The position numbers were made by a program, and so were the translations under genes. The notes below the pieces were generated by a model. That model saw nothing but the letters and a program-made list of their open reading frames with translations. It did no database searches and was not told the DNA's origin. DNA of 64,000 nucleotides from Devosia equisanguinis. Lineage in GTDB: Bacteria > Pseudomonadota > Alphaproteobacteria > Rhizobiales > Devosiaceae. The stretch is taken from NCBI RefSeq assembly GCF_900631955.1, contig NZ_UZWD01000031.1, positions 17,780 through 81,779 of the forward strand, written 5' to 3'. Shown here in pieces: positions 19,289-27,740 of this stretch. Position 1 is the first letter of the stretch; every line of letters starts with the position of its first letter.

Positions 19289-20299
19289 ATGGCCGATATG
19301 GGCAAGCGTTCCATGCCCGATAGCGATGCGGCTGCTGGCCCGCACCGGCCCGTCCTCTTGGACGAAGTAGTGGCGGCGCTGGGGCCTCTGGTCGGTTGCA
19401 CGGTGGTCGATGGTACCTTCGGCGCGGGCGGCTATTCGCGCGCCTTGCTCGAGGCGGGCGCGTCGGTGATCGGCATTGATCGCGACCCGACCGTGGCGCC
19501 GCATGTCGAAGCGCTTACCGCCGATTTTCCGCAACGCTTTTCTTTTGTTGCCGGCACGTTTTCCGAACTGGATCAGCTGGCCCAGCCGTTTGGCGCCATT
19601 GACGCGGTAGTGCTCGATATCGGCGTGTCCTCCATGCAGCTCGACCAGGCCGAACGCGGCTTTTCCTTCATGCGCGACGGCCCGCTCGACATGCGCATGA
19701 GCCGCTCCGGGCCCAGCGCCGCCGATCTTGTCAACGAGCTCGAACAGGACGACCTGGCCAATCTGCTCTATGCCTTTGGGGAAGAGCGCAAGTCGCGGCG
19801 CATCGCCCAGTTCATTGTCGCTGCGCGCAATGAGGCGCCGATCTCCACGACCCTGGAGCTGGCGCGAATCATCGAGAAGGCCATTGGCCGCAAACCGGGG
19901 GATGCTCACCCGGCGACCCGCTCGTTCCAGGCGTTGCGCATTGCCGTGAATGGGGAGTTCGACCAACTGGTCGAGGGCCTGTTCGCGGCAGAGCGTCTCT
20001 TGTCGGAGGGTGGCCGACTGGCTGTGGTCAGCTTCCATTCGCTCGAAGACCGCATCGTCAAACGCTTCTTCGATCCCGACAAGGGCGGGCCGACGGCGTC
20101 CCGGCATCTGCCGCAGGTGGCCGCCGAGGCGCGCCGCTGGCATCCTGTCGCAAAGGCGGTGAAATCGGGCGAAGCCGAGCTGGCCCAAAACCCCCGTGCG
20201 CGTTCGGCTGTGCTGCGCTCTGCCATCCGCACCGGTGAGGCGGCGCGCCCCGTCCGGCTCGACGGGCTCAGCGTGCCCCAGGTGGGAGGCGCCGCATGA
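19289..20299 (+). CDS. rsmH: 16S rRNA (cytosine-1402-N4) methyltransferase RsmH (MraW)
   Basis: A SAM-dependent enzyme that modifies C1402 of 16S rRNA, and conventionally the second gene of the dcw cluster. The SAM-binding loop is DGTFGAGGYSRALLEAG. The family-typical LDIGVSSMQLDQAERGFSF and the C-terminal FHSLEDRIVKRFF are present. The start is ambiguous: ATG at 19289 (336 residues) or ATG at 19298 with GTGGAG at a better distance; I keep the first. No mraZ gene precedes it; the upstream gene is a divergent sensor kinase. Its stop overlaps ftsL by 4 bp. Confidence 0.96.
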   Translation: MADMGKRSMPDSDAAAGPHRPVLLDEVVAALGPLVGCTVVDGTFGAGGYSRALLEAGASVIGIDRDPTVAPHVEALTADFPQRFSFVAGTFSELDQLAQPFGAIDAVVLDIGVSSMQLDQAERGFSFMRDGPLDMRMSRSGPSAADLVNELEQDDLANLLYAFGEERKSRRIAQFIVAARNEAPISTTLELARIIEKAIGRKPGDAHPATRSFQALRIAVNGEFDQLVEGLFAAERLLSEGGRLAVVSFHSLEDRIVKRFFDPDKGGPTASRHLPQVAAEARRWHPVAKAVKSGEAELAQNPRARSAVLRSAIRTGEAARPVRLDGLSVPQVGGAA

Positions 20300-20679
20300 T
20301 CCGCAGCCTCAACATCTTCCTGATCTTTGCCAGCATCGCCATGCTGGCGGGCGTCTATGCGCTCAAGTTCTCCATCGAGGGCACTGCGGCGGAGCGCACG
20401 GCGATGCAGTCCTTCATCCATGAGCAGGAAGGCCAGTTGTCGCTGCTGCAGGCCGACTGGGCGGTGCTGAACCAGCCCGGCCATGTGGAGCCGATCGTGC
20501 GGCGACATGAGGCGGAGCTGGCGATTGGCCCGGTCAAGCAGGAGCAGTTCGGTTCGTTTGCAGCCCTGCCCATGCGTCCGGCCAAGCCGAACAGCGCCGC
20601 TATGGATGCGCTGTTCGAATCCATCGCTGCCGGCATCGACCCCATCGATGCCATCCTTGAACTGGAAGGGATCGAATAA
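20296..20679 (+). CDS. ftsL: Cell division protein FtsL
   Basis: A bitopic membrane protein of 127 residues with one N-terminal membrane helix (IFLIFASIAMLAGVYAL) followed by a short periplasmic coiled-coil-like segment (EQEGQLSLLQADWAVLNQP). FtsL links FtsQ and FtsI at the septum. The sequence is weakly conserved, so the call rests on topology, size and position between rsmH and ftsI. It overlaps rsmH by 4 bp and ftsI by 1 bp, so translation is coupled throughout. Confidence 0.9.
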   Translation: MIRSLNIFLIFASIAMLAGVYALKFSIEGTAAERTAMQSFIHEQEGQLSLLQADWAVLNQPGHVEPIVRRHEAELAIGPVKQEQFGSFAALPMRPAKPNSAAMDALFESIAAGIDPIDAILELEGIE

Positions 20680-22385
20680 TGGCCATTGCCGATCACTTCG
20701 CTGCCACCATCGCCCTCGACGGCGCGCGCAAGCAGCGTGGCAATCTCACCCAGGCCCGCATTCGCTGGATGATCCTGGCGCTGGTCATCGGCTTCGGCCT
20801 GGTCGGTGCCCGCCTCGTTCAGCTTGGCATGGTGGTACCCGACCAGACCATCGAGGGGCAGACGCGCGACGCCATCCAGGCCAGCCGCCCGCCGATTCTC
20901 GACCGCAATGGGCTGGAAATGGCCGTCGATATCCGCGTGCCCTCGCTTTATGCCGAGCCGCGCCGCATCATCGACGTGGAGGAGGCGGTGCAGAAGCTGC
21001 GCACCGTCCTGCCCAATCTGGACGAAAAATGGCTGCGCAATCGCCTCACCGGCGACAAGGGCTTCGTGTGGGTACAGCGCGAGCTGACGCCCTCGATCCA
21101 GGAACAGGTGATGCGGCTGGGCATTCCTGGCATCGACTTCATCACCGAATCCAAGCGCTTCTATCCCGGCATGAACGAGGCAGCCCATATTCTGGGTTCG
21201 ACCAATGTCGACAATCAGGGCATTGCCGGCATCGAGCGGCGCATGGACACCGAATCGGTGGCGCTGCTGCAGGAACTGGGACTGGCGCGCGGCAATGCGC
21301 TGACCCCGGTCGAGCTCAGCGTCGACATGCGGGTGCAGCACATCATGCACGACCAGTTGGTCGATGCGATGACGCGCTACCAGGCCATCGCCGCCGCCGG
21401 CGTGATGGTTGATATCTATACCGGCGAAGTCATCGCCCTGGCTTCGGTGCCCGATTTCAACCCCAATGAGCCGGCGACTGCGCTGGTCAAGGACACGTTC
21501 AACCGCATCACCGCCGGTATCTTCGAGCCGGGCTCCACCTTCAAGACCGTGACCTTTGCCGGGGCGCTGGATAGTGGCGCGGTGAAGCTGACCGACCAGT
21601 TCGACGCGCGCTATGGCGTGCGCTTCGGCCGCTTCACCATCGACGACTTCCACGGCAAGCACCGCATTCTCAGCCTCTCGGAAGTCTACAAATACTCGTC
21701 CAATATCGGCACGATCAAAATCATGCAGGCCATGGGCAAGGACAATTTCCGTGCCTTTTTGTCGCGCATGAAGTTCGACCAGCGCGTGCCGTTCGAACTG
21801 CCGGAAATGCGCGTCCCCTCCGTGCCAAAGGACCTGTCCGAGGTCGGTGCGGCGACCGCCTCGTTCGGCCACGGCCTGTCGGTGTCGCCGCTGCATCTGG
21901 TCACCGCCTATGCCGCTTTCGCCAATGGCGGCAATTACGTTCCGCCGACGCTCTACAAGCGCGACATCGCTGAGGCCGAGCCGCTTTACGAGCGTGTGGT
22001 GAGCCCCACGACCAGCGAGGCCATGCGTTATCTGATGCGCCTCAACGCACTCGAGGGCTCGGGCAGCCAGATGAACCGCGCCGCCCAGGGCTATCGCGTC
22101 GGTGGCAAGACCGGCACTGCCGAAAAGGTGGTCGATGGCCGCTATTCGTCGAGCAAGGTCACCAACTTCTTCGCCTCGGCTTTCCCGCTCGACAATCCCC
22201 GCTATGCCATGGTGATCATGATCGACGAGCCCAAGGCCGAAAATCCCCAGTCGGGCACCACTGCCGGCTGGAATGCCGGCGCCGTTACGGGCCGGATCGT
22301 CCAGCGCGCCGCGCCGATGCTGGGCGTGGCGCCCGACTTCAGCGAAGCGCTCGACCGCGACATTGTTCCTCCCGTTCTCCGCTAG
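20679..22385 (+). CDS. ftsI: Septal peptidoglycan transpeptidase FtsI (PBP3)
   Basis: 568 residues: a short cytoplasmic N-terminus, a membrane helix at about 30-48, a PBP dimerisation domain (about 70-215), then a transpeptidase domain. Active-site motifs are complete: GSTFK (nucleophile Ser and Lys), YSSN (SxN) and GGKTGTAEK (KTG). It cross-links septal peptidoglycan with FtsW. It is located between ftsL and murE, as in other alphaproteobacteria. Confidence 0.97.
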   Translation: MAIADHFAATIALDGARKQRGNLTQARIRWMILALVIGFGLVGARLVQLGMVVPDQTIEGQTRDAIQASRPPILDRNGLEMAVDIRVPSLYAEPRRIIDVEEAVQKLRTVLPNLDEKWLRNRLTGDKGFVWVQRELTPSIQEQVMRLGIPGIDFITESKRFYPGMNEAAHILGSTNVDNQGIAGIERRMDTESVALLQELGLARGNALTPVELSVDMRVQHIMHDQLVDAMTRYQAIAAAGVMVDIYTGEVIALASVPDFNPNEPATALVKDTFNRITAGIFEPGSTFKTVTFAGALDSGAVKLTDQFDARYGVRFGRFTIDDFHGKHRILSLSEVYKYSSNIGTIKIMQAMGKDNFRAFLSRMKFDQRVPFELPEMRVPSVPKDLSEVGAATASFGHGLSVSPLHLVTAYAAFANGGNYVPPTLYKRDIAEAEPLYERVVSPTTSEAMRYLMRLNALEGSGSQMNRAAQGYRVGGKTGTAEKVVDGRYSSSKVTNFFASAFPLDNPRYAMVIMIDEPKAENPQSGTTAGWNAGAVTGRIVQRAAPMLGVAPDFSEALDRDIVPPVLR

Positions 22386-22409
22386 ATCGATCCAGAAGGA
22401 TTTGCATTC

Positions 22410-23852
22410 GTGTCACTCAGCGTCACACAACTGCTCGAAGGCTCCGGTGCCAAGCCCAAAAAGGGGCTCGGCGCCGTCTTTGGGCTGAATTCGGATAGTC
22501 GGCGGATCGAGCCGGGCGATATCTTCTTCGCCCTGCCGGGCAACAAGGTGCATGGCAACCAGTTCGTCTCCGATGCGGTCGAGCGTGGCGCGCTTGCAGT
22601 GGTGACCGACATGGCGCCGCCTGGTGATCCCGGCGTGCCGGTGATCGTGGTGCAGGACGTGCGCGCCGCCTATGCCCGAGCGGCCAGCCGCGTATTCGAG
22701 CCGCAGCCGGAAATTCTCGTCGCCGTCACCGGCACCAATGGCAAGACCTCCGTCGCCTCCTTTGTGCGCCAGATCTGGGATCATGCCGGCATCGGCGGCG
22801 CCAGCATCGGCACATTGGGAGTCGAGACCGCCAAGCGCCGCATCGAAGGCGCGCTGACCACGCCGGATTCGCGCACCTTGCATCAGGCGATGCGCGCGCT
22901 CAAGGCGCAGGGCATCGATCATGTGGCGCTCGAAGCCTCGAGCCATGGTCTCGATCAGCATCGTCTCGACGGCATCCATTTCGAGGCCGTCGCCTTCACC
23001 AATCTCAGCCGCGACCATCTCGACTATCACGCCGACATGGACGAATACCGAAATGCCAAGCTGCGCCTGTTCACCGACCTGTTGGTCGATGGTGGCGCAG
23101 CGATCGTCAATGTCGACGATCCCGAGCACGAGCAGTTCATGTTCGCTGCCCTTTCGGCCAGCGCCACGCTGCTGACCGTAGGCCGGGAAGGCGCCTATAT
23201 CGAAATTCTCTCCATCCAGCCCGAAGGCTATGGCCAGCGCGTCGAAGTGCGCCATATCGGCGAGAAAGTCAGCTTCCACCTCAGAATCCCGGGCGAATTC
23301 CAGGTGTCGAACGCGCTGATCGCGGCGGCCCTGGCCATGTCCTCGGGCGTCGACAAGGCCGATGCCTTTGCCGCCCTGCCGGAACTAGTTGGCGCGCGCG
23401 GCCGTCTTGAACTGGTCGCCGAGCACAATGGCGCTGCCATTTTCGTCGATTATTCGCACAAGCCCGAAGCCCTGCGCACCGCGCTCACCACGCTGCGTCC
23501 CTATGCGCCGGGCAAGCTCCGCGTCGTTTTCGGTTGCGGCGGCGACCGCGACAAGGGCAAGCGCCCTCAAATGGGCGAAATTGCCAGCCAGCTTGCCGAT
23601 GACGTGATTGTCACCGACGACAATCCGCGCACCGAGGACCCGGCCGCCATTCGCGCCGAAGTCCTGGCCGGTGCCAAGGGGGCAAGGGAAATCGGTGACC
23701 GCAAGCAAGCCATTGTCGAGGCCATCGCCTCGCTGCAAAAGGGCGATGTCCTGCTCGTCGCGGGCAAGGGCCACGAGACCTACCAGATCATCGGCAGCAC
23801 CAAGCACCACTTCTCCGACCACGAGGTCGTGCTGGAAGCGATCAAGGGGTAG
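22410..23852 (+). CDS. murE: UDP-MurNAc-tripeptide synthetase MurE
   Basis: Adds meso-diaminopimelate to UDP-MurNAc-L-Ala-D-Glu with ATP in the cytoplasm. 480 residues with the Mur ligase domains in order: ATP loop VAVTGTNGKTS, the central YHADMDEYRNAKLRLF with the carbamylated-Lys region, and C-terminal DNPRTEDPA, whose DNPR motif indicates diaminopimelate rather than lysine. GKGHE is near the end. The start is a GTG, 24 bp after ftsI. A 213-bp gap with a repeat pair separates it from murF. Confidence 0.97.
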   Translation: MSLSVTQLLEGSGAKPKKGLGAVFGLNSDSRRIEPGDIFFALPGNKVHGNQFVSDAVERGALAVVTDMAPPGDPGVPVIVVQDVRAAYARAASRVFEPQPEILVAVTGTNGKTSVASFVRQIWDHAGIGGASIGTLGVETAKRRIEGALTTPDSRTLHQAMRALKAQGIDHVALEASSHGLDQHRLDGIHFEAVAFTNLSRDHLDYHADMDEYRNAKLRLFTDLLVDGGAAIVNVDDPEHEQFMFAALSASATLLTVGREGAYIEILSIQPEGYGQRVEVRHIGEKVSFHLRIPGEFQVSNALIAAALAMSSGVDKADAFAALPELVGARGRLELVAEHNGAAIFVDYSHKPEALRTALTTLRPYAPGKLRVVFGCGGDRDKGKRPQMGEIASQLADDVIVTDDNPRTEDPAAIRAEVLAGAKGAREIGDRKQAIVEAIASLQKGDVLLVAGKGHETYQIIGSTKHHFSDHEVVLEAIKG

Positions 23853-23918
23853 GGGCGCATACCTTCGCCGCTCGTTCGAGCAGGCGGTTCACCCTCTAAC
23901 CTGCCGAAACCCACGGCT

Positions 23919-23998
23919 CGTCACCCTCGGGCTTGACCCGAGGGCTCTTGCGGCGGAACCACAAATAAAGAGCCCTCGGGTCAAGCCCGAGGGTGACG
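23919..23998. repeat. Palindromic repeat family A, inverted pair 4 (between murE and murF)
   Basis: Units 23924-23944 and 23973-23993 are almost exact reverse complements of each other, with CGTCAC outside left, GTGACG outside right and GAGGGCTCTT / AAGAGCCCTC inside. The RNA could form one long hairpin within the dcw transcript. Confidence 0.88.
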
Positions 23999-24065
23999 AG
24001 CAGGTGACCACGGACCTCCGGGTCTCATACGATCGTCTTGCCATATCGAATTTGCGGCGGTTCAC

Positions 24066-25463
24066 ATGACCCCACCTCTCTTCACCCTTCCTGCAGTTCT
24101 CGACGCCACCAGGGGGCGGGCCGAGGGCGTTGCGGCAGAGGCGATCAATTCCATCTCCATCGACTCGCGCGAACTGGGCCCCGATGCGCTGTTCGTCGCC
24201 ATCAAGGGCGACCGCTTCGATGGCCATGATTTCGTCGATACCGCTTTGGCCAATGGTGCGGCGGCGGCACTGGTGAGCGAAGGGCGCAGCGCCGGCCCGG
24301 GCCGCATTCATGTTGCCGATGCGCTGGATGGCTTGCGCGATCTGGGGCGCGCCGCGCGGGCCCGCAGCCGGGCCTTCATCGTCGGGGTGACGGGAAGCGT
24401 CGGCAAGACCACCACCAAGGAAGCCCTGCGCACAGTGTTCGAAGCGGCCGGCCAGACCCACGCCTCGATCAAGAGCTTCAACAATCACTGGGGCGTGCCG
24501 CTGATGCTGGCGCGCATGCCGGAAAATGCGCAGTTCGGCGTGTTCGAAATGGGCATGAATGCGCCCGAGGAAATCCGGCCGCTGAGCCGCATGGTCCGGC
24601 CGCATGTTGCTGTCATCACCTCGATCGCGCCGGTGCATCTGGAAGGGCTTGGCAGCATAGAGGCCATTGCCCGCGCCAAGGCCGAGATTTTCGACGGACT
24701 GGAGCCGGGCGGCACTGCCGTCATCAATGCCGATCATGGACAATTGCAGCTATTGCTCGATGCGGCCGCGGCGGCAGGCGTGGCCAATGTCATCACCTTC
24801 GGCTTCGCCCGTGGCGTCGATTGGCAGATTCTCGATCCGCAGACCGATGCATCCGCGTCCAGCGCCACCATTCTGCATGGCGAGGAAAGCTATAAGCTGG
24901 GCCTTGCCGTGCCGGGACGGCATATGCTCTCCAATGCCACGGCGGCGCTGGCGGTTGCGCATCTGGCCGGCATCGCGCCGGAAGTGGCGCTGCGGGCGCT
25001 CGCCGGCCTTGCGGCTCAACCGGGGCGTGGCGAACGGCTGCGATTGGGGCCGGACGATAAGCCGCTGTTGGTCGTCAACGAAAGCTATAATGCCAATCCG
25101 GTGGCCGTCGTGGCGGCGCTGTCGGTGTTCGGCCAGATCGAGCCGGCGGGTGGGCGCAAAGTGCTGGTGCTGGGCGACATGCTCGAGCTCGGGCCGCAAG
25201 CCGACCAATTGCATGCCGGCCTTGCAGACGCCGTTCGTGACAGCGGCGCCGAACGCATTTATCTCGTCGGCCCACACATGGCGGCGCTGGCCGCCGCGTT
25301 GCCAGATGCTGTAATGGCGGGACATTTCCCGAGCGCCGCGGAAGCGGTGAACGTGATTGTCGACGACCTTGCCTATGGCGACGCTCTTATGGTCAAAGGA
25401 TCAAATGGTGTCGGGCTTTCCCGCCTCGTCAGTGCAATCACGACGCGGTTCGGGCAAAGCTAA
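24066..25463 (+). CDS. murF: UDP-MurNAc-pentapeptide synthetase MurF
   Basis: Adds D-Ala-D-Ala to the tripeptide precursor. 465 residues with the N-terminal MurF domain (SISIDSRELGPDALFVAIKG), ATP loop GVTGSVGKTTTKE, ASIKSFNNHWGVPL, and the C-terminal NESYNANP motif typical of MurF. The next gene, mraY, starts 27 bp later. Confidence 0.97.
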   Translation: MTPPLFTLPAVLDATRGRAEGVAAEAINSISIDSRELGPDALFVAIKGDRFDGHDFVDTALANGAAAALVSEGRSAGPGRIHVADALDGLRDLGRAARARSRAFIVGVTGSVGKTTTKEALRTVFEAAGQTHASIKSFNNHWGVPLMLARMPENAQFGVFEMGMNAPEEIRPLSRMVRPHVAVITSIAPVHLEGLGSIEAIARAKAEIFDGLEPGGTAVINADHGQLQLLLDAAAAAGVANVITFGFARGVDWQILDPQTDASASSATILHGEESYKLGLAVPGRHMLSNATAALAVAHLAGIAPEVALRALAGLAAQPGRGERLRLGPDDKPLLVVNESYNANPVAVVAALSVFGQIEPAGGRKVLVLGDMLELGPQADQLHAGLADAVRDSGAERIYLVGPHMAALAAALPDAVMAGHFPSAAEAVNVIVDDLAYGDALMVKGSNGVGLSRLVSAITTRFGQS

Positions 25464-25490
25464 GTCACCCAACCAGGATAGCGGACAGCA

Positions 25491-26576
25491 ATGCTCTATT
25501 TTCTCGGCCAGTTGGGTGAGCAATTCGCCGCCTTCAACGTGTTCCGCTACATCACCTTCCGCACGGCCGGGGCGGTGATTACTGCGCTGTTCTTCGTCTT
25601 CCTCTTCGGCCCCGGCATGATCGCGCTGTTGCGCCTCAAGCAGGGCAGGGGCCAGCCGATCCGCGAAGATGGTCCTCAGGGGCACCTGCTGACCAAGAAG
25701 GGCACGCCGACCATGGGCGGGCTGATGATCCTCTCCGGCGCGGTGATCTCGACGCTGCTCTGGTCCAATCTCAGCAATGGCTATGTCTGGGTGGTGCTGT
25801 TCGTCACCATCGGCTTCGGCGCCATCGGCTTTTACGATGACTATCTCAAGGTGAAGCGCATGAGCCACAAGGGGTTCGGCTCCAAGCAACGCCTCTTGCT
25901 CGAAGCCTTGATCGGCGGCATCGCGGCTTTTGCCATTTCCCAGCTGGCGGCTGGCGCCTATGGCACCTCGCTGCTCTTCCCCTTCGTCAAGGATCTGGCG
26001 CTCAATCTGGGCTATTTCTACATCCTGTTCGGCGGCTTCGTTGTCGTCGCGGCAGGCAATTCGGTTAATCTCACCGATGGGCTCGATGGGCTCGCCATCG
26101 TGCCGGTGATGGTTGCTGCCGCCTGCTTCGGTCTTATCGCCTATCTCGTCGGCAGCCAGAACTATGCCGATTACCTGCTGCTCAATGCCGTCCCCGGTAC
26201 CGCCGAACTGACGGTGGTCTGCGGTGCGCTGATCGGCGCCGGGCTCGGCTTCCTGTGGTTCAACGCCCCGCCGGCACAGATTTTCATGGGCGATACCGGC
26301 TCGCTCGCCCTGGGCGGTGCGCTCGGGACCATCGCCGTGGCCACCAAGCACGAGTTGGTGCTGGCCATTATCGGCGGTCTCTTCGTGCTCGAAGCCGTCT
26401 CGGTGATCGTGCAGGTCGCCTCGTTCCGCCTCACCGGCAAACGTGTCTTCCGCATGGCGCCGATCCACCACCATTTCGAGCATCTGGGCTGGACCGAAAG
26501 CCAGGTGGTGATCCGGTTCTGGATCATTTCCTTCGTCCTGGCGCTGATCGGCCTCTCAAGCCTCAAGCTGCGTTAG
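25491..26576 (+). CDS. mraY: Phospho-MurNAc-pentapeptide translocase MraY
   Basis: A polytopic inner-membrane enzyme (361 residues, about ten helices) that transfers phospho-MurNAc-pentapeptide to undecaprenyl phosphate, giving lipid I. Catalytic motifs are [11 protein letters not shown] (Asp pair), [22 protein letters not shown] and the HHH motif [12 protein letters not shown]. In most relatives murD follows; here a hairpin and a DUF4394 gene follow. Confidence 0.98.
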   Translation: MLYFLGQLGEQFAAFNVFRYITFRTAGAVITALFFVFLFGPGMIALLRLKQGRGQPIREDGPQGHLLTKKGTPTMGGLMILSGAVISTLLWSNLSNGYVWVVLFVTIGFGAIGFYDDYLKVKRMSHKGFGSKQRLLLEALIGGIAAFAISQLAAGAYGTSLLFPFVKDLALNLGYFYILFGGFVVVAAGNSVNLTDGLDGLAIVPVMVAAACFGLIAYLVGSQNYADYLLLNAVPGTAELTVVCGALIGAGLGFLWFNAPPAQIFMGDTGSLALGGALGTIAVATKHELVLAIIGGLFVLEAVSVIVQVASFRLTGKRVFRMAPIHHHFEHLGWTESQVVIRFWIISFVLALIGLSSLKLR

Positions 26577-26601
26577 GCGGCATTTTCAGACCCAATCTGT
26601 A

Positions 26602-26628
26602 AAAGGGCGGCCCTGGGGTCGCCCTTTC
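26602..26628 (+). terminator. Probable terminator after mraY
   Basis: AAAGGGCG and CGCCCTTT form an 8-bp stem around a 10-nt loop, with a short T-run (TTTCT). It would separate the upstream half of the dcw cluster from the DUF4394 gene. Confidence 0.6.
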
Positions 26629-26776
26629 TGTGGTCACGGTCTCGTGTCCACCAAGTTCGACACCAGGCGAAACTTTGGGCGCGTCTCTTCGTAGCTCTAT
26701 TGACGATAGCACAGTCGTCCGAGCCATCCCCAAGCCGTCATCTTCCCTGAGCGGCGCAACAACGAGGAGACTACCC

Positions 26777-27565
26777 ATGACTGCTACCGCCCGTTTTACC
26801 CTTGTCGCCGCCCTGCTTGCCGGCACCGCTTCGCTTGCCACCGCCGCCCATGCCGCCTCCGCCATCGGCCTTGTCGATGGCAAGACCCTGGTGATGTTTG
26901 ATACCGAAACCCGCGCCGTCTCCGGCACCATGGACGTGACCGGCGTCGACGGTCTGGCCGGCATCGACGTTCGCCCCGCCGACAAGATGCTCTATGGCGT
27001 CACGCTTTCCGGCGATGTGGTCACCATCGACACCGCCACCGGTGCCGCCACCGTCAAGTCCACCCTGTCGGAAAAGCTCCCGAGTTTTGAAGGCGCCATT
27101 GTCGACTTCAATCCCATGGCCGACCGCCTGCGCCTGATGGGCACGGATGGCACCAATCACCGCGTCAATGTCGACGACGGCTCGGTGACCGTCGATGGTT
27201 CGCTGGCCTACGAGGCTGGTGACATGCATGAAGGCGAGACGCCCGCCATCGTGGCGGCTGCCTATACCAATTCCATCGGCAAGCCCGAAGCCACCAAGAT
27301 GTTCGACATCGATGCGACCATCGTGGCGCTGGTGCAGCAGGTCGCGCCCAATGACGGTACGCTCAAGGCCATCGGCAAGCTCGGGGTCGAGGGTGGCAGC
27401 AGCTATGCCTTCGATATCTCGGCGACCGAAGACCTGACCAATACCGCTTATCTCGTGGTCGATAATGTGCTGCATACGGTGGATCTCGACAGCGGCGCGG
27501 CCAAGGCTTGGGGGGCTATCGAGGGCGTTGACGGTATGATCAGCGATATCGCCATCCTGCAGTAG
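26777..27565 (+). CDS. Secreted DUF4394 domain protein in the murD position
   Basis: 262 residues from the ATG at 26777 (GAGGAG upstream). An N-terminal signal peptide (FTLVAALLAGTASLATAAHA, cleavage after AHA) sends it to the periplasm or outside. The mature part is one DUF4394 (PF14339) domain, a beta-propeller-like repeat family: LAGIDVRPADKMLYGVT, VDFNPMADRLRLMG, AAAYTNS and VAPNDGTLKAIGKLGVEGG are all present. Function is unknown. It lies between mraY and ftsW, where murD is usual, and has hairpins on both sides, so it looks like an independent transcription unit. Confidence 0.88.
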   Translation: MTATARFTLVAALLAGTASLATAAHAASAIGLVDGKTLVMFDTETRAVSGTMDVTGVDGLAGIDVRPADKMLYGVTLSGDVVTIDTATGAATVKSTLSEKLPSFEGAIVDFNPMADRLRLMGTDGTNHRVNVDDGSVTVDGSLAYEAGDMHEGETPAIVAAAYTNSIGKPEATKMFDIDATIVALVQQVAPNDGTLKAIGKLGVEGGSSYAFDISATEDLTNTAYLVVDNVLHTVDLDSGAAKAWGAIEGVDGMISDIAILQ

Positions 27566-27640
27566 TGCTGGATCGGGGAGGGGCTTTCCGGCCTCCCTTC
27601 ACATCGCTCCCCTGCCTCCCAGGAGCGATGGCTTGCGGTG

Positions 27641-27671
27641 AACGCCTCGGGCTCTTGCCCGGGGCGTTTTC
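27641..27671 (+). terminator. Terminator after the DUF4394 gene
   Basis: A 12-bp stem AACGCCTCGGGC/GCCCGGGGCGTT (one G-T pair) with a 4-nt loop TCTT is followed by TTTT. Another 8-bp hairpin (ATCGCTCC/GGAGCGAT) lies just before it. Confidence 0.85.
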
Positions 27672-27740
27672 GTCAGTGGCGCTGACTCGCAAAACGCGAA
27701 ATCCCTTACCAAATCGGTAACCATCGACGGTTACAATTCG

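Noticed and set aside
26668..26693. A GAAAC-N16-CGTA pattern before the DUF4394 gene, resembling an EcfG general-stress promoter
   Set aside because: Both elements deviate from GGAAC and CGTT by one base; too weak to list as a promoter.
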